A stretch of DNA of 5,639 nt, taken from an uncultured Peptococcaceae bacterium (GTDB lineage: Bacteria; Bacillota; Peptococcia; Peptococcales; Peptococcaceae). Location of the stretch: the NCBI GenBank assembly GCA_958451915.1, contig CAUDRX010000152.1:1-5639 (forward strand). Reading direction: 5' to 3'. The position numbers and the translations under genes are program-made. Under the pieces are notes generated by a model that did not search any database, was not told where the DNA came from, and saw only the letters and a program-made list of their open reading frames with translations. Positions 1 through 5,639 of the stretch are shown piece after piece; position 1 is the stretch's first letter, and each line of letters starts with the position of its first letter.

Positions 1-2333
1 ATCGCATGACGCTTCTCTGCATTATTTTTGCAGTTTTTCTTGTGACGGCAGTATTTACGATGGCTGATATGGGTATCCGCTGTGAGACGATGCATACAAA
101 GGAAATCCATGGCGACTGGCAGATCCAAATCGCAGGGCTTGGTGAACGTGGTGCGGAAGCAATCGCAAGCCGCGACGATGTTGCGGCGTCATCATGGTAC
201 GAAGTGGTGAATCTGGATAAGAGTCACGATTATACAATGGGTGGCTACCAAACGACGCTTTGCGGCATCGAGCAGCCATTTTGCTCTGATATAATGCGCT
301 ATTTTGGCGATGATGCCAGCATCGCTGAAAAAGATGAGGTCATTCTTACGCCAAATGCTCAGGAACTCCTTGGTGTTGAGGCTGGCGACAGCGTGACGAT
401 CGATACACCTGCCGGTGCGTATGTTTTTACGATCAGCGGTTTTCGTTCAAGCGACAGCCGCTATGCGTCTGGAAATGGCAGTGGTGAAACGACAGCCTTG
501 CTCGTCGATGATGATCAGATTGGCGCGTTTGTGAATATACATGCGTTACGAAAGATTCTTTCGGCAAACGGGGATAGTGGTAAAGCGACGTATTTTATCC
601 AGTTCACCGAGCATGCCAATATACGTGATGCGATCCGTGATATTCAGCTTGTTTGCGGTGTGGATGAGAGCGAGATCACACAGAATTTCATGCTCATGGG
701 TCTTGCCGGACTCTCAGACAATCCGCTGGTACAGAACATCTATCCTCTCGTTGCAGTGCTCTTCTTGCTTATTCTCCTTGCAGGCGTGCTCATGATCTCT
801 GGCAGCATGCGCAGCGCCATCAGTCAGCGTACGCATTTTTTCGGCATGATGCGCTGCATTGGCATGAGCCGTGCCCAGGTAAGACACTTTGTGTGGCTGG
901 AAGCGCTTAACTGGTGCAAGACAGCAATCCCCGTCGGTGCATTTGCGGGTACGCTTGTGAGTTGGGGGCTTGGTGCAGTGCTGCGTTATGGTGTTGGCGG
1001 AGAGTTTAGTGACTGGCCGGTTTTCGGCGTCAGCGTTGTCGGCCTTGCCAGTGGTGTAGTGTTGGGGATTCTCACAGTGCTCATTGCTGCACAGGCGCCA
1101 GCGCGACGTGCTTCCCGTGTCTCGCCGATGGCTGCTGTTTCGGCTGGAGGTGCAGGGATGGAGCGAAAGCCGCAGCGCATTCACGGCAGTTTGCAGCATA
1201 TTGTCATAAGGCTTGGCATTGCCCATGCTACTGAAGAGAAAAGAATCCTTGTGCTTATGAGCGGATCTTTCGCCCTTAGCATTATTTTGTTTTTGAGTTT
1301 TTCGGTACTTGTACAACTATTAAGTTGTCTGTTGCCATCATCGCTTTCGGCGCCAGATCTTTCGATACAGAGCGAAGACTGGTCCAATTCCCTGGATCGC
1401 GCGCTTGTTGATGAGATCCGCGAGATGTCTGGCGTTGCGCAGGCATTCGGACGCAGCTCTGCTATCGATGTGCCAGCGTCGTTCAGTGTTAGCACAAAAC
1501 AGAAAGAAGTTGATCTCATTTCTTATGATGATGTGCAGCTCGACTGGCTGCCAGCGGATGAGATGCTTCGCGATGGCAGCGATCTTTCGCGCGTTTATGG
1601 TGATCAAGGCGCCGTACTAACGATCTGGGATGCAGACAATCCTCTGCAGACTGGCGATAGAGTGACGGTGAATGGTGAAACCGTCACTATAGCTGGATCG
1701 CTCAAGTACAGTCCGTTTTCTAACAGTGGCAGCACAGAAGGCAGCATTGATCTCATCTGCTCTGAAGAAACTTTTACACGACTTACCGGCATCCGGACAT
1801 ACGGTGTTATCGATGTACAGTTGTTAGAGAATGCGACAGATGATGATGTAGCCGCTATTCAAGATCGCGTTGCTGGTAACGGCAATTTTATCGACCGTCG
1901 CGACGAAGGGGATCGCACTACATTTTGGGCGTTCAGCCTTTTTATCTACGGATTTCTCGTGATCATTGCTCTGATCACTGTGCTGAATATCATCAATAGC
2001 ATTTCTATGAGTGTCACTGCCCGCATCAGACAATATGGCACAATGCGAGCGGTTGGAATGGATGGCGCGCAGCTCACGCACATGATTGCTGCTGAGGCTG
2101 CGACATATGCGCTGGCAGGATCGGCCTGCGGTATTTTATTTGGGTTACCGATGCATAAGCTGCTCTATGACCGGCTGATCACGGCACATTTTCCATATTA
2201 CACCTGGGAGTTTCCATTGTCCGCTCTTACACTCATTGCGGTTTTCATTGCTCTCGCGACCACTGTTGCTTTCCTCAAGCCGGCAAAACGTATACGCAAT
2301 ATGGCAGTGAACGAAACAATTAATGATCTATAA
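1..2333 (+). CDS. FtsX/MacB-type ABC transporter permease, 5' end outside window
   Basis: This is a membrane permease of the FtsX-like family, which normally works with a separate ABC ATPase in export, lipoprotein release or antimicrobial peptide resistance; the substrate cannot be read from sequence. Residue numbers count from the first in-window ATG at position 6. About eight membrane segments are seen, near 1-21, 246-268, 305-329, 341-364, 413-440, 640-664, 695-718 and 735-757. Two large extracytoplasmic domains lie at about 22-240 and 442-638. The FtsX signature occurs twice (FGMMRCIGMS at 279-288, YGTMRAVGMD at 677-686), so the protein is a tandem duplication of a four-helix unit. The true start is probably upstream: the ATG at 6 opens directly into the first helix without the usual basic cytoplasmic leader, the preceding codon is an in-frame Arg, and there is no room to see a ribosome binding site. 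A partner ATPase is likely encoded just upstream; none is present downstream. Family call firm, role unknown. Confidence 0.9.
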   Translation, partial: RMTLLCIIFAVFLVTAVFTMADMGIRCETMHTKEIHGDWQIQIAGLGERGAEAIASRDDVAASSWYEVVNLDKSHDYTMGGYQTTLCGIEQPFCSDIMRYFGDDASIAEKDEVILTPNAQELLGVEAGDSVTIDTPAGAYVFTISGFRSSDSRYASGNGSGETTALLVDDDQIGAFVNIHALRKILSANGDSGKATYFIQFTEHANIRDAIRDIQLVCGVDESEITQNFMLMGLAGLSDNPLVQNIYPLVAVLFLLILLAGVLMISGSMRSAISQRTHFFGMMRCIGMSRAQVRHFVWLEALNWCKTAIPVGAFAGTLVSWGLGAVLRYGVGGEFSDWPVFGVSVVGLASGVVLGILTVLIAAQAPARRASRVSPMAAVSAGGAGMERKPQRIHGSLQHIVIRLGIAHATEEKRILVLMSGSFALSIILFLSFSVLVQLLSCLLPSSLSAPDLSIQSEDWSNSLDRALVDEIREMSGVAQAFGRSSAIDVPASFSVSTKQKEVDLISYDDVQLDWLPADEMLRDGSDLSRVYGDQGAVLTIWDADNPLQTGDRVTVNGETVTIAGSLKYSPFSNSGSTEGSIDLICSEETFTRLTGIRTYGVIDVQLLENATDDDVAAIQDRVAGNGNFIDRRDEGDRTTFWAFSLFIYGFLVIIALITVLNIINSISMSVTARIRQYGTMRAVGMDGAQLTHMIAAEAATYALAGSACGILFGLPMHKLLYDRLITAHFPYYTWEFPLSALTLIAVFIALATTVAFLKPAKRIRNMAVNETINDL

Positions 2334-2337
2334 ATAC

Positions 2338-2376
2338 ACGCCATCGCTCGATCGTTGAATCAAGCGATGGCGTTTA
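2338..2376 (+). terminator. Rho-independent terminator of the FtsX-type permease gene
   Basis: A hairpin starts five bases after the permease stop codon. The arms CGCCATCGCT (2339-2348) and AGCGATGGCG (2363-2372) are perfectly complementary, with one further A-T pair outside and a GAT/ATC inner stem beyond one mismatch. The run that follows, TTTAATCT, is short, so termination may be only moderately efficient. Confidence 0.7.
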
Positions 2377-2383
2377 ATCTCAG

Positions 2384-2413
2384 AAATAAAAAAAGATCGC
2401 ATGCGCGATCTTT
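2384..2413 (-). terminator. Rho-independent terminator of the tRNA-Arg gene
   Basis: Read on the minus strand, AAAGATCGC and GCGATCTTT form a perfect 9-bp stem (2405-2413 with 2392-2400) around a four-base loop. The stem is followed by an uninterrupted run of seven T, the last three of them paired in the stem, and then ATTT. This is a textbook intrinsic terminator placed about 17 bases beyond the tRNA 3' end. On the plus strand the same hairpin has only three T after it, inside the stem, so it would be weaker for the convergent permease transcript. Confidence 0.8.
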
Positions 2414-2429
2414 CAATGATATCTGTGAA

Positions 2430-2501
2430 CACGCCTGATAGGAATCGAACCTACGCACCCGCCTCCGGAGGGCGGCGCTCTATCCACTGAGCTACAGGCG
2501 T
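2430..2501 (-). tRNA. tRNA-Arg, anticodon CCG
   Basis: The minus strand folds into a complete 72-nt cloverleaf. It has a 7-bp acceptor stem (ACGCCTG with CAGGCGT), a 4-bp D stem (GCTC with GAGC), a 5-bp anticodon stem (CCGCC with GGCGG) and a 7-base loop CTCCGGA. The variable loop has four bases, and the T arm has loop TTCGATT with one G-U pair. The anticodon at loop positions 3-5 is CCG, which reads the arginine codon CGG. The discriminator base is G, and the next bases are TTC, so CCA must be added after transcription. The gene is convergent with the upstream permease gene and divergent from the binding-protein gene. Confidence 0.96.
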
Positions 2502-2505
2502 ATAA

Positions 2506-2520
2506 GTACCATTTGGGTAC
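2506..2520 (-). repeat. Small inverted repeat in the tRNA 5' leader
   Basis: GTACC (2506-2510) and GGTAC (2516-2520) are exact inverted repeats around five bases. They lie between the tRNA 5' end and the expected transcription start near 2521. The RNA leader removed by RNase P would therefore begin with a small hairpin. Arms this short could arise by chance. Confidence 0.35.
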
Positions 2521-2527
2521 AGAAATT

Positions 2528-2556
2528 AGTATAGCGGATGTGAAGCAGTTTGTAAA
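2528..2556 (-). promoter_or_regulatory. Sigma-A-type promoter of tRNA-Arg
   Basis: On the minus strand TTTACA (2551-2556) and TATACT (2528-2533) each match the housekeeping consensus at five of six bases and are separated by exactly 17 bp. Initiation would fall near 2521, about 20 bases before the mature tRNA. The position and spacing make this the best promoter in the window. Confidence 0.8.
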
Positions 2557-2581
2557 ATAAAAATTAGAATTTGTGGAGAAA

Positions 2582-2623
2582 TAGACAAATTATATTGCAT
2601 TTAATGCTTTACCATGGTAAACT
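2582..2623 (+). promoter_or_regulatory. Candidate promoter region of the amino acid binding-protein gene
   Basis: A promoter for the binding-protein gene must lie between the divergent tRNA promoter and the ribosome binding site, but no hexamer pair is convincing. Candidates are TATATT at 2591-2596 as a -10 box (5/6, no good -35), and TTGCAT at 2595-2600 paired with TAAACT at 2618-2623 at 17 bp (3/6 and 4/6). TAGACA at 2582-2587 resembles a -35 box but has no -10 box at a proper distance. A weak core promoter beside an operator-like palindrome would fit regulated expression. Confidence 0.3.
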
Positions 2624-2632
2624 ACTACCATG
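2608..2632 (+). promoter_or_regulatory. Palindromic operator-like site upstream of the amino acid importer
   Basis: TTTACCATGGTAAA (2608-2621) is a perfect 14-bp palindrome. A further TACCATG half-site follows at 2626-2632, so CATGGTA (2613-2619) and TACCATG also form an inverted pair around six bases. Three half-sites in 25 bp, some 35-60 bases before the start codon, is the arrangement expected for a dimeric repressor or activator. The regulator is not identifiable from the window. Confidence 0.45.
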
Positions 2633-2666
2633 ATTTGATCACATTAAAAAACGGGAGGGCTCCGAA

Positions 2667-3611
2667 ATGAAATTTAAGAAACTAGTATCCGTGACGCTGG
2701 CTGCTGTGTTGGCACTGGGGGTGGTCGGCTGTGGTTCTTCGAGCGACAATGAAGCGGCTTCTTCTGCATCCTCTGATGCAAATGTGACCCAGATCGAAGC
2801 AGAAAATCCATGGGATGCGACGGTCAAAGGTGACGGTTCCCTGGATCGCGTGAAGGAAGCGGGAGTGATCAAGGCTGGCCTTGACGATTCTTATCCTCCA
2901 ATGGGGTATCACGATGCTGAGACGGATGAGATCATTGGTTTTGATGTTGATATGGCTGATGCAATCGGTGAAAAGATAGGTGTACCTTTTGAGTTTGTGC
3001 CAGCTGATTGGAATGCCATCATCCCATCTCTGCAAACCGGAAAGTTTGATGTTATCATCAGCGGTATGAACATGTGGGACAGCCGCGTGGAAGAAGTCAA
3101 TTATGTGCCTTATGGTGTGGCTGATCAGTATATTCTCGTACTTAACGAAAATGTAGAAGACGGTATGGATGATGTTGAGTATTTCAAGGATAAGAATATT
3201 GGTACTCAGTTAGGTTCCACTGCAGCTAAAGATCTTCAGGCAGCGGGGTTTGCGGAAGGGGACAACCTGACACTCTACAAGACCTTCCCTGAAATTACAG
3301 TGGATCTTGACAATGGTCGTATTGATGCGCTTGCCATCGATAGCTTTGGTTCTGTAGAATTGCTGGAGAGCGGAAAGTACACGCATGTTGGCAACGTTCC
3401 AACGAGTGAAGGGGATCAGGCCAATGAGATTGGTATCGCACTTTCCAAGGAAGATGGCGATCTTCAGCTTGCCATCCAGAAAGCTGTTGATGAACTTCTC
3501 GTTGACGGGACCCTGGCTGAGATATCGAACAAATGGATCGGTATGGACATCACTGCTGATCTCGTAGCTGATGCACAGGCTCGTTTGGATGCAAACGCTT
3601 ACGGCGAATAA
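2667..3611 (+). CDS. Polar amino acid ABC transporter, substrate-binding lipoprotein
   Basis: This is an extracytoplasmic solute-binding protein of family 3 (the GlnH/HisJ/FliY type), which captures an amino acid and delivers it to a membrane permease. The first 21 residues form a lipoprotein signal peptide with basic KFKK, a hydrophobic core and a VVGC lipobox; Cys22 would be lipidated. A Ser/Ala/Asp-rich linker (about 23-55) precedes the binding domain at about 58-295. Family hallmarks include GFDVDMADAI (91-100), the ISGMNMWDSR segment with Arg140 at the usual alpha-carboxylate contact, GTQLGST (179-185) and AIDSF with Asp225 near the amino-group site. The length of 314 residues is slightly above usual, through the linker and an 18-residue C-terminal tail. 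The ATG is supported by GGGAGGG at 2653-2659, seven bases upstream. The exact substrate is uncertain. The permease gene follows after a strong hairpin. The reading frame ends in four consecutive in-frame stop codons. Confidence 0.93.
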   Translation: MKFKKLVSVTLAAVLALGVVGCGSSSDNEAASSASSDANVTQIEAENPWDATVKGDGSLDRVKEAGVIKAGLDDSYPPMGYHDAETDEIIGFDVDMADAIGEKIGVPFEFVPADWNAIIPSLQTGKFDVIISGMNMWDSRVEEVNYVPYGVADQYILVLNENVEDGMDDVEYFKDKNIGTQLGSTAAKDLQAAGFAEGDNLTLYKTFPEITVDLDNGRIDALAIDSFGSVELLESGKYTHVGNVPTSEGDQANEIGIALSKEDGDLQLAIQKAVDELLVDGTLAEISNKWIGMDITADLVADAQARLDANAYGE

Positions 3612-3621
3612 TGATAATGAT

Positions 3622-3659
3622 CACAGAATACTCACCCGGAGACGGGTGAGTATTCTGTG
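3622..3659 (+). repeat. Perfect 17-bp intercistronic hairpin between binding protein and permease
   Basis: CACAGAATACTCACCCG (3622-3638) pairs exactly with CGGGTGAGTATTCTGTG (3643-3659) around a GAGA loop, a GNRA-type tetraloop. It starts ten bases after the binding-protein stop codon. The following bases (CGTATAAAGAAAGG) contain no T run, so it is not a standard intrinsic terminator. Such hairpins in importer operons commonly protect the upstream mRNA from 3' exonucleases or mark a processing end, giving more binding protein than permease. That role is inferred here. Confidence 0.85.
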
Positions 3660-3687
3660 CGTATAAAGAAAGGTTGATAGAAGAAAT

Positions 3688-4374
3688 ATGAGTAGTATGT
3701 TGTTAGGTGCTGTGGATTGGGATTGGGATGTCATTATTCAGACATTGCCATACCTTCTGAAAGCGACGATCACAACTATTGAACTGGCTGTGATCAGTAT
3801 CTTTTTCGGATTGATCATAGGGTTGATCGTTGCGTTGATGAAGATCAGTGGCATCAAAGTACTGAAGATCATCGGTTCGCTTTATACGTGGGTTTTTCGT
3901 GGGATTCCGCTTATGGTACAGCTGTTTTTGATATACTTTGGCCTTTCGGCCGCATTGGGTATCGATCTTGACAGCTTTACAGCAGCGATCATCGGGATCA
4001 GTATTTGCGGCGGGGCTTACATTGCTGAGATCATTCGTTCCGGGATCCTTTCTATAGATAATGGTCAGATGGAGGCAGCGCTTTCCTTAGGGATGAATCG
4101 TCGTATGGCGATGCGTAAGATTATCATTCCTCAGACTTATCGTCGTTTGATTCCACCTTTGGGTAATGAATTTATTAATTTGATCAAAGATACAGCATTG
4201 GCTTCTGCCATCACAGTTACGGATTTATTGAGAACAGCTCAGATCTATTCGGGGTCACTGTACAAACCATTTGAAATGTATGTGACGGCAGCAGTGATCT
4301 ATCTGATCCTGATCACGGTCATTACTACGATTCTGAGCTTTGTAGAGCGTCGATTGGCGCAGAAAGGGTTTTGA
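3688..4374 (+). CDS. Polar amino acid ABC transporter, permease subunit (HisM/GlnP family)
   Basis: This inner membrane permease of the His/Glu/Gln/Arg/opine family would form a homodimer channel fed by the binding protein encoded just upstream. The 228-residue length is normal. Hydrophobic helices lie near 27-51, 68-90, 97-118, 160-178 and 195-217. The conserved RGIPLMVQL stretch (71-79) is present. So is the EAA loop that docks the ATPase: EAALSLGMN from residue 129, with Gly135 and the later IIIPQ (145-149). The ATG at 3688 is the family-like start, but its ribosome binding site is poor: AAAGG at 3669-3673 is 14 bases away and nearer bases are only A-rich. Met4 at 3697 is an alternative. 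Weak translation together with the hairpin before it suggests lower output than for the binding protein. No ATPase gene follows, which is unusual for this family, so the ATPase must be encoded elsewhere. Its stop codon almost touches ispE. Confidence 0.93.
   Translation: MSSMLLGAVDWDWDVIIQTLPYLLKATITTIELAVISIFFGLIIGLIVALMKISGIKVLKIIGSLYTWVFRGIPLMVQLFLIYFGLSAALGIDLDSFTAAIIGISICGGAYIAEIIRSGILSIDNGQMEAALSLGMNRRMAMRKIIIPQTYRRLIPPLGNEFINLIKDTALASAITVTDLLRTAQIYSGSLYKPFEMYVTAAVIYLILITVITTILSFVERRLAQKGF
4363..4368 (+). promoter_or_regulatory. Ribosome binding site that decides the ispE start
   Basis: AAAGGG sits inside the last codons of the permease gene. It lies eight bases before GTG at 4377 but only two bases before the in-frame TTG at 4371. 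Normal spacing favours GTG 4377, which places ispE two bases after the permease stop and implies translational coupling. Confidence 0.6.
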
Positions 4375-4376
4375 TT

Positions 4377-5276
4377 GTGTCCTATAATGCAAATACTGGA
4401 GTTATCGTTAAAGCCTTTGGAAAGATCAATCTTTTCCTGGATTGCCTCCGCAAGCGGGAAGATGGATATCATGAAGTGAAAATGATCATGCAATCTGTTC
4501 GATTGCATGATCTGGTTGATATCCGTCCTGCACAGTCAAATTCTGTTTTTTCAGATTCGGTGTATGTGCCCAACAATAAGATGAATCTTGCCATGCGAGC
4601 AGCGATGATATTACAAGAGTCGTGCCGCATGCCGAAAGTATCGATCAAGATCAAAAAAAATATCCCTGTTTCAGCAGGAATGGCTGGCGGCAGCAGTGAT
4701 GCGGCCGCTGTTTTAGTGGGTTGCAATGCGTTATTTGATCTGGGGCTGGATGAAACGCGTCTGATGGAGCTGGCGGCAGAGATTGGGTCGGATGTCCCTT
4801 TCTGCGTACGTGGTGGGACAGCTGTAGCTGAAGGACGCGGCGAGCTTGTGCGGTCGATTGTGCCACTACCCAAAATGCACGTTGTGTTAGTGCGCGCAGA
4901 TTACGGACTTTCAACCGCAGCAGTATATAAAGCGATCCAACTGCAAGATATCCATCCCCGGGAAGATCTGTTTGATGCTTTATATGACGCCGTTGAGCGT
5001 GGGGATACTGCTTACATAGAAGGTCATCTATATAATGCGCTCGAGACACCCAGCTTTCGGATAGAACCTCGTACAAAAAGGCGCAAGGCGGCCTTGCTGG
5101 ATGCTGGTGTGCAACATGTTTTGATGTCTGGAAGCGGACCGACCTTATTTGGGCTTTATGCAACGGAAATGTCTGCTTGGGAAAATTATAAAAAAATCCG
5201 TGCATTGTTCCCTAATGTGTATTTGACATCTACATGCAGTTCTGATTTAATTAATAATAGATTATCATTTTATTGA
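4377..5276 (+). CDS. ispE: 4-diphosphocytidyl-2-C-methyl-D-erythritol kinase
   Basis: IspE is a cytoplasmic GHMP kinase. It phosphorylates the 2-hydroxyl of CDP-methylerythritol with ATP, the fourth step of the non-mevalonate isoprenoid pathway. Counting from GTG 4377 (299 residues), the N-terminal FGKINLFL contains the conserved substrate Lys16, followed by the typical REDGYHEV. The ATP-binding glycine-rich motif is PVSAGMAGGSSDAA (97-110), with Met in place of the usual Leu. The catalytic Asp139 lies in GSDVPF, followed by a GGTAVAEGRGE stretch. The third GHMP motif is LMSGSGPTLF (249-258). All key residues are present, so it should be active. GTG is chosen for its ribosome binding site at normal spacing; a TTG at 4371 would overlap the permease stop and add two residues. 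The last dozen residues are a variable tail. It lies two bases behind the permease gene and 14 before glmU, implying co-transcription. Confidence 0.95.
   Translation: MSYNANTGVIVKAFGKINLFLDCLRKREDGYHEVKMIMQSVRLHDLVDIRPAQSNSVFSDSVYVPNNKMNLAMRAAMILQESCRMPKVSIKIKKNIPVSAGMAGGSSDAAAVLVGCNALFDLGLDETRLMELAAEIGSDVPFCVRGGTAVAEGRGELVRSIVPLPKMHVVLVRADYGLSTAAVYKAIQLQDIHPREDLFDALYDAVERGDTAYIEGHLYNALETPSFRIEPRTKRRKAALLDAGVQHVLMSGSGPTLFGLYATEMSAWENYKKIRALFPNVYLTSTCSSDLINNRLSFY
4484..4512 (+). repeat. Perfect 12-bp inverted repeat inside ispE
   Basis: GATCATGCAATC (4484-4495) and GATTGCATGATC (4501-4512) are exact reverse complements separated by TGTTC. In RNA they would make a 12-bp hairpin about 105 bases into the coding sequence. 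The region encodes MIMQSVRLHDL, a stretch that resembles the usual IspE pattern, so protein constraint explains part of the sequence but not the exact pairing. Confidence 0.8.
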
Positions 5277-5290
5277 GTGTGGAGGTTAGA

Positions 5291-5639
5291 ATGAAGAAAT
5301 ACGCTATTGTTCTTGCAGCGGGAAAAGGCACCCGTATGCGCTCCGCGAAACCCAAGGTCCTGCATCCTGTGCTCGGTAAGCCAATGATCAGTCGTGTTTT
5401 GGCTGCGATCGATGCTGCTGAGATTGAAAATAAATATGTTGTGATCGGTCATGGTGCAGATCAGGTCAGAGAAGTACTTGATGACTCGGCGAAGATCGTA
5501 TTACAAGCGCAGCAGCTGGGGACAGGTCATGCTGTAATGACTGCGCTCGAAGCAATGAAAATAGAGGGTGTTGATCTTAGTGACTCGGTGGTGCTCATTA
5601 CCTGTGGCGATACACCGTTGATCAGGGCTGAAAGCCTTT
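5291..5639 (+). CDS. glmU: Bifunctional UDP-GlcNAc pyrophosphorylase / GlcN-1-P acetyltransferase, N-terminal part
   Basis: GlmU makes UDP-N-acetylglucosamine, the precursor of peptidoglycan and other wall polymers, in the cytoplasm. The 116 residues present cover the start of the uridylyltransferase domain. The nucleotide-binding signature LAAGKGTRMRS (8-18) is followed by PKVLHPVLGKPM with Lys22. The uridine-contacting QAQQLGTGHAV lies at 72-82, and CGDTPLI (105-111) carries the metal-binding Asp107. The ATG is well supported by GGAGG at 5281-5285, five bases upstream. The gene is cut by the window end, so the left-handed beta-helix acetyltransferase domain cannot be seen. A fused acetyltransferase is expected from the strong GlmU-type match, but a lone uridylyltransferase is not excluded. 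It lies 14 bases after ispE with no terminator between, so co-expression is likely. Confidence 0.93.
   Translation, partial: MKKYAIVLAAGKGTRMRSAKPKVLHPVLGKPMISRVLAAIDAAEIENKYVVIGHGADQVREVLDDSAKIVLQAQQLGTGHAVMTALEAMKIEGVDLSDSVVLITCGDTPLIRAESL

Noticed and set aside
714..1316. A 200-codon open frame on the minus strand within the permease gene
   Set aside because: It lies antisense to a well-supported membrane protein. Its translation is rich in His, Thr, Lys and Asn with no recognisable domain, and it is best explained as a shadow frame.
2430..2501. The tRNA-Arg gene as an attachment site for an integrated element
   Set aside because: No direct repeat of the tRNA 3' end is seen elsewhere in the window, and no integrase or other mobile gene is nearby.
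2561..2666. A riboswitch or T-box leader before the amino acid importer
   Set aside because: The spacer to the start codon is only about 100 bases, has no terminator/antiterminator pair and no T-box motif; it is too short for the known amino acid leader classes.
3622..3659. The intercistronic hairpin as an intrinsic terminator
   Set aside because: The stem is strong, but the bases after it are CGTATAAAGAAAGG with no T run, so classical termination is not supported.
3700..4330. Frequent GATC tetramers in the permease gene and elsewhere, as a possible methylation-linked signal
   Set aside because: Most arise from Ile ATC codons after G and from Asp GAT codons before C, so codon preference explains them without a special role.
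4651..5205. A 184-codon open frame on the minus strand within ispE
   Set aside because: It is antisense to a gene with all IspE motifs intact, and its translation shows no recognisable family.

Overview
The window reads as ordinary chromosomal DNA of a Gram-positive-lineage bacterium, most likely a Bacillota member (Clostridia, Negativicutes or Erysipelotrichia; the sequence does not settle which). Supporting signs are strong purine-rich ribosome binding sites (GGGAGGG, GGAGG), a lipoprotein-type substrate-binding protein, a tRNA without an encoded CCA, and moderate base composition. No phage, insertion sequence, CRISPR array or toxin-like gene is visible.

Layout. Positions 1-2333 (+) hold most of a large FtsX/MacB-type ABC permease whose first codons lie before the window. 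Two hairpins follow, one ending this gene and one ending the tRNA gene on the opposite strand. A tRNA-Arg(CCG) gene lies at 2430-2501 (-) with a clear sigma-A-type promoter. The intergenic stretch 2502-2666 holds divergent promoter signals and a cluster of palindromic TACCATG half-sites that looks like an operator.

Positions 2667-4374 (+) encode two parts of a polar amino acid ABC importer: a lipoprotein binding protein and, after a perfect 17-bp hairpin with a GAGA loop, a HisM/GlnP-type permease. No ATPase gene accompanies them. Immediately behind the permease, with almost no gap, come ispE (4-diphosphocytidyl-2-C-methyl-D-erythritol kinase, MEP isoprenoid pathway) and then glmU (UDP-GlcNAc synthesis), which runs off the end of the window.

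The four + strand genes from 2667 onward are tightly spaced and have no visible intrinsic terminator between them, so they could form one transcription unit linking nutrient uptake with isoprenoid and cell wall precursor synthesis. The hairpin after the binding-protein gene probably adjusts the ratio of its product to the downstream products. I do not see a convincing novel system. The most worthwhile leads are the operator-like palindromes, the intercistronic hairpin, the missing ATPase and a perfect 12-bp inverted repeat inside the ispE coding sequence.
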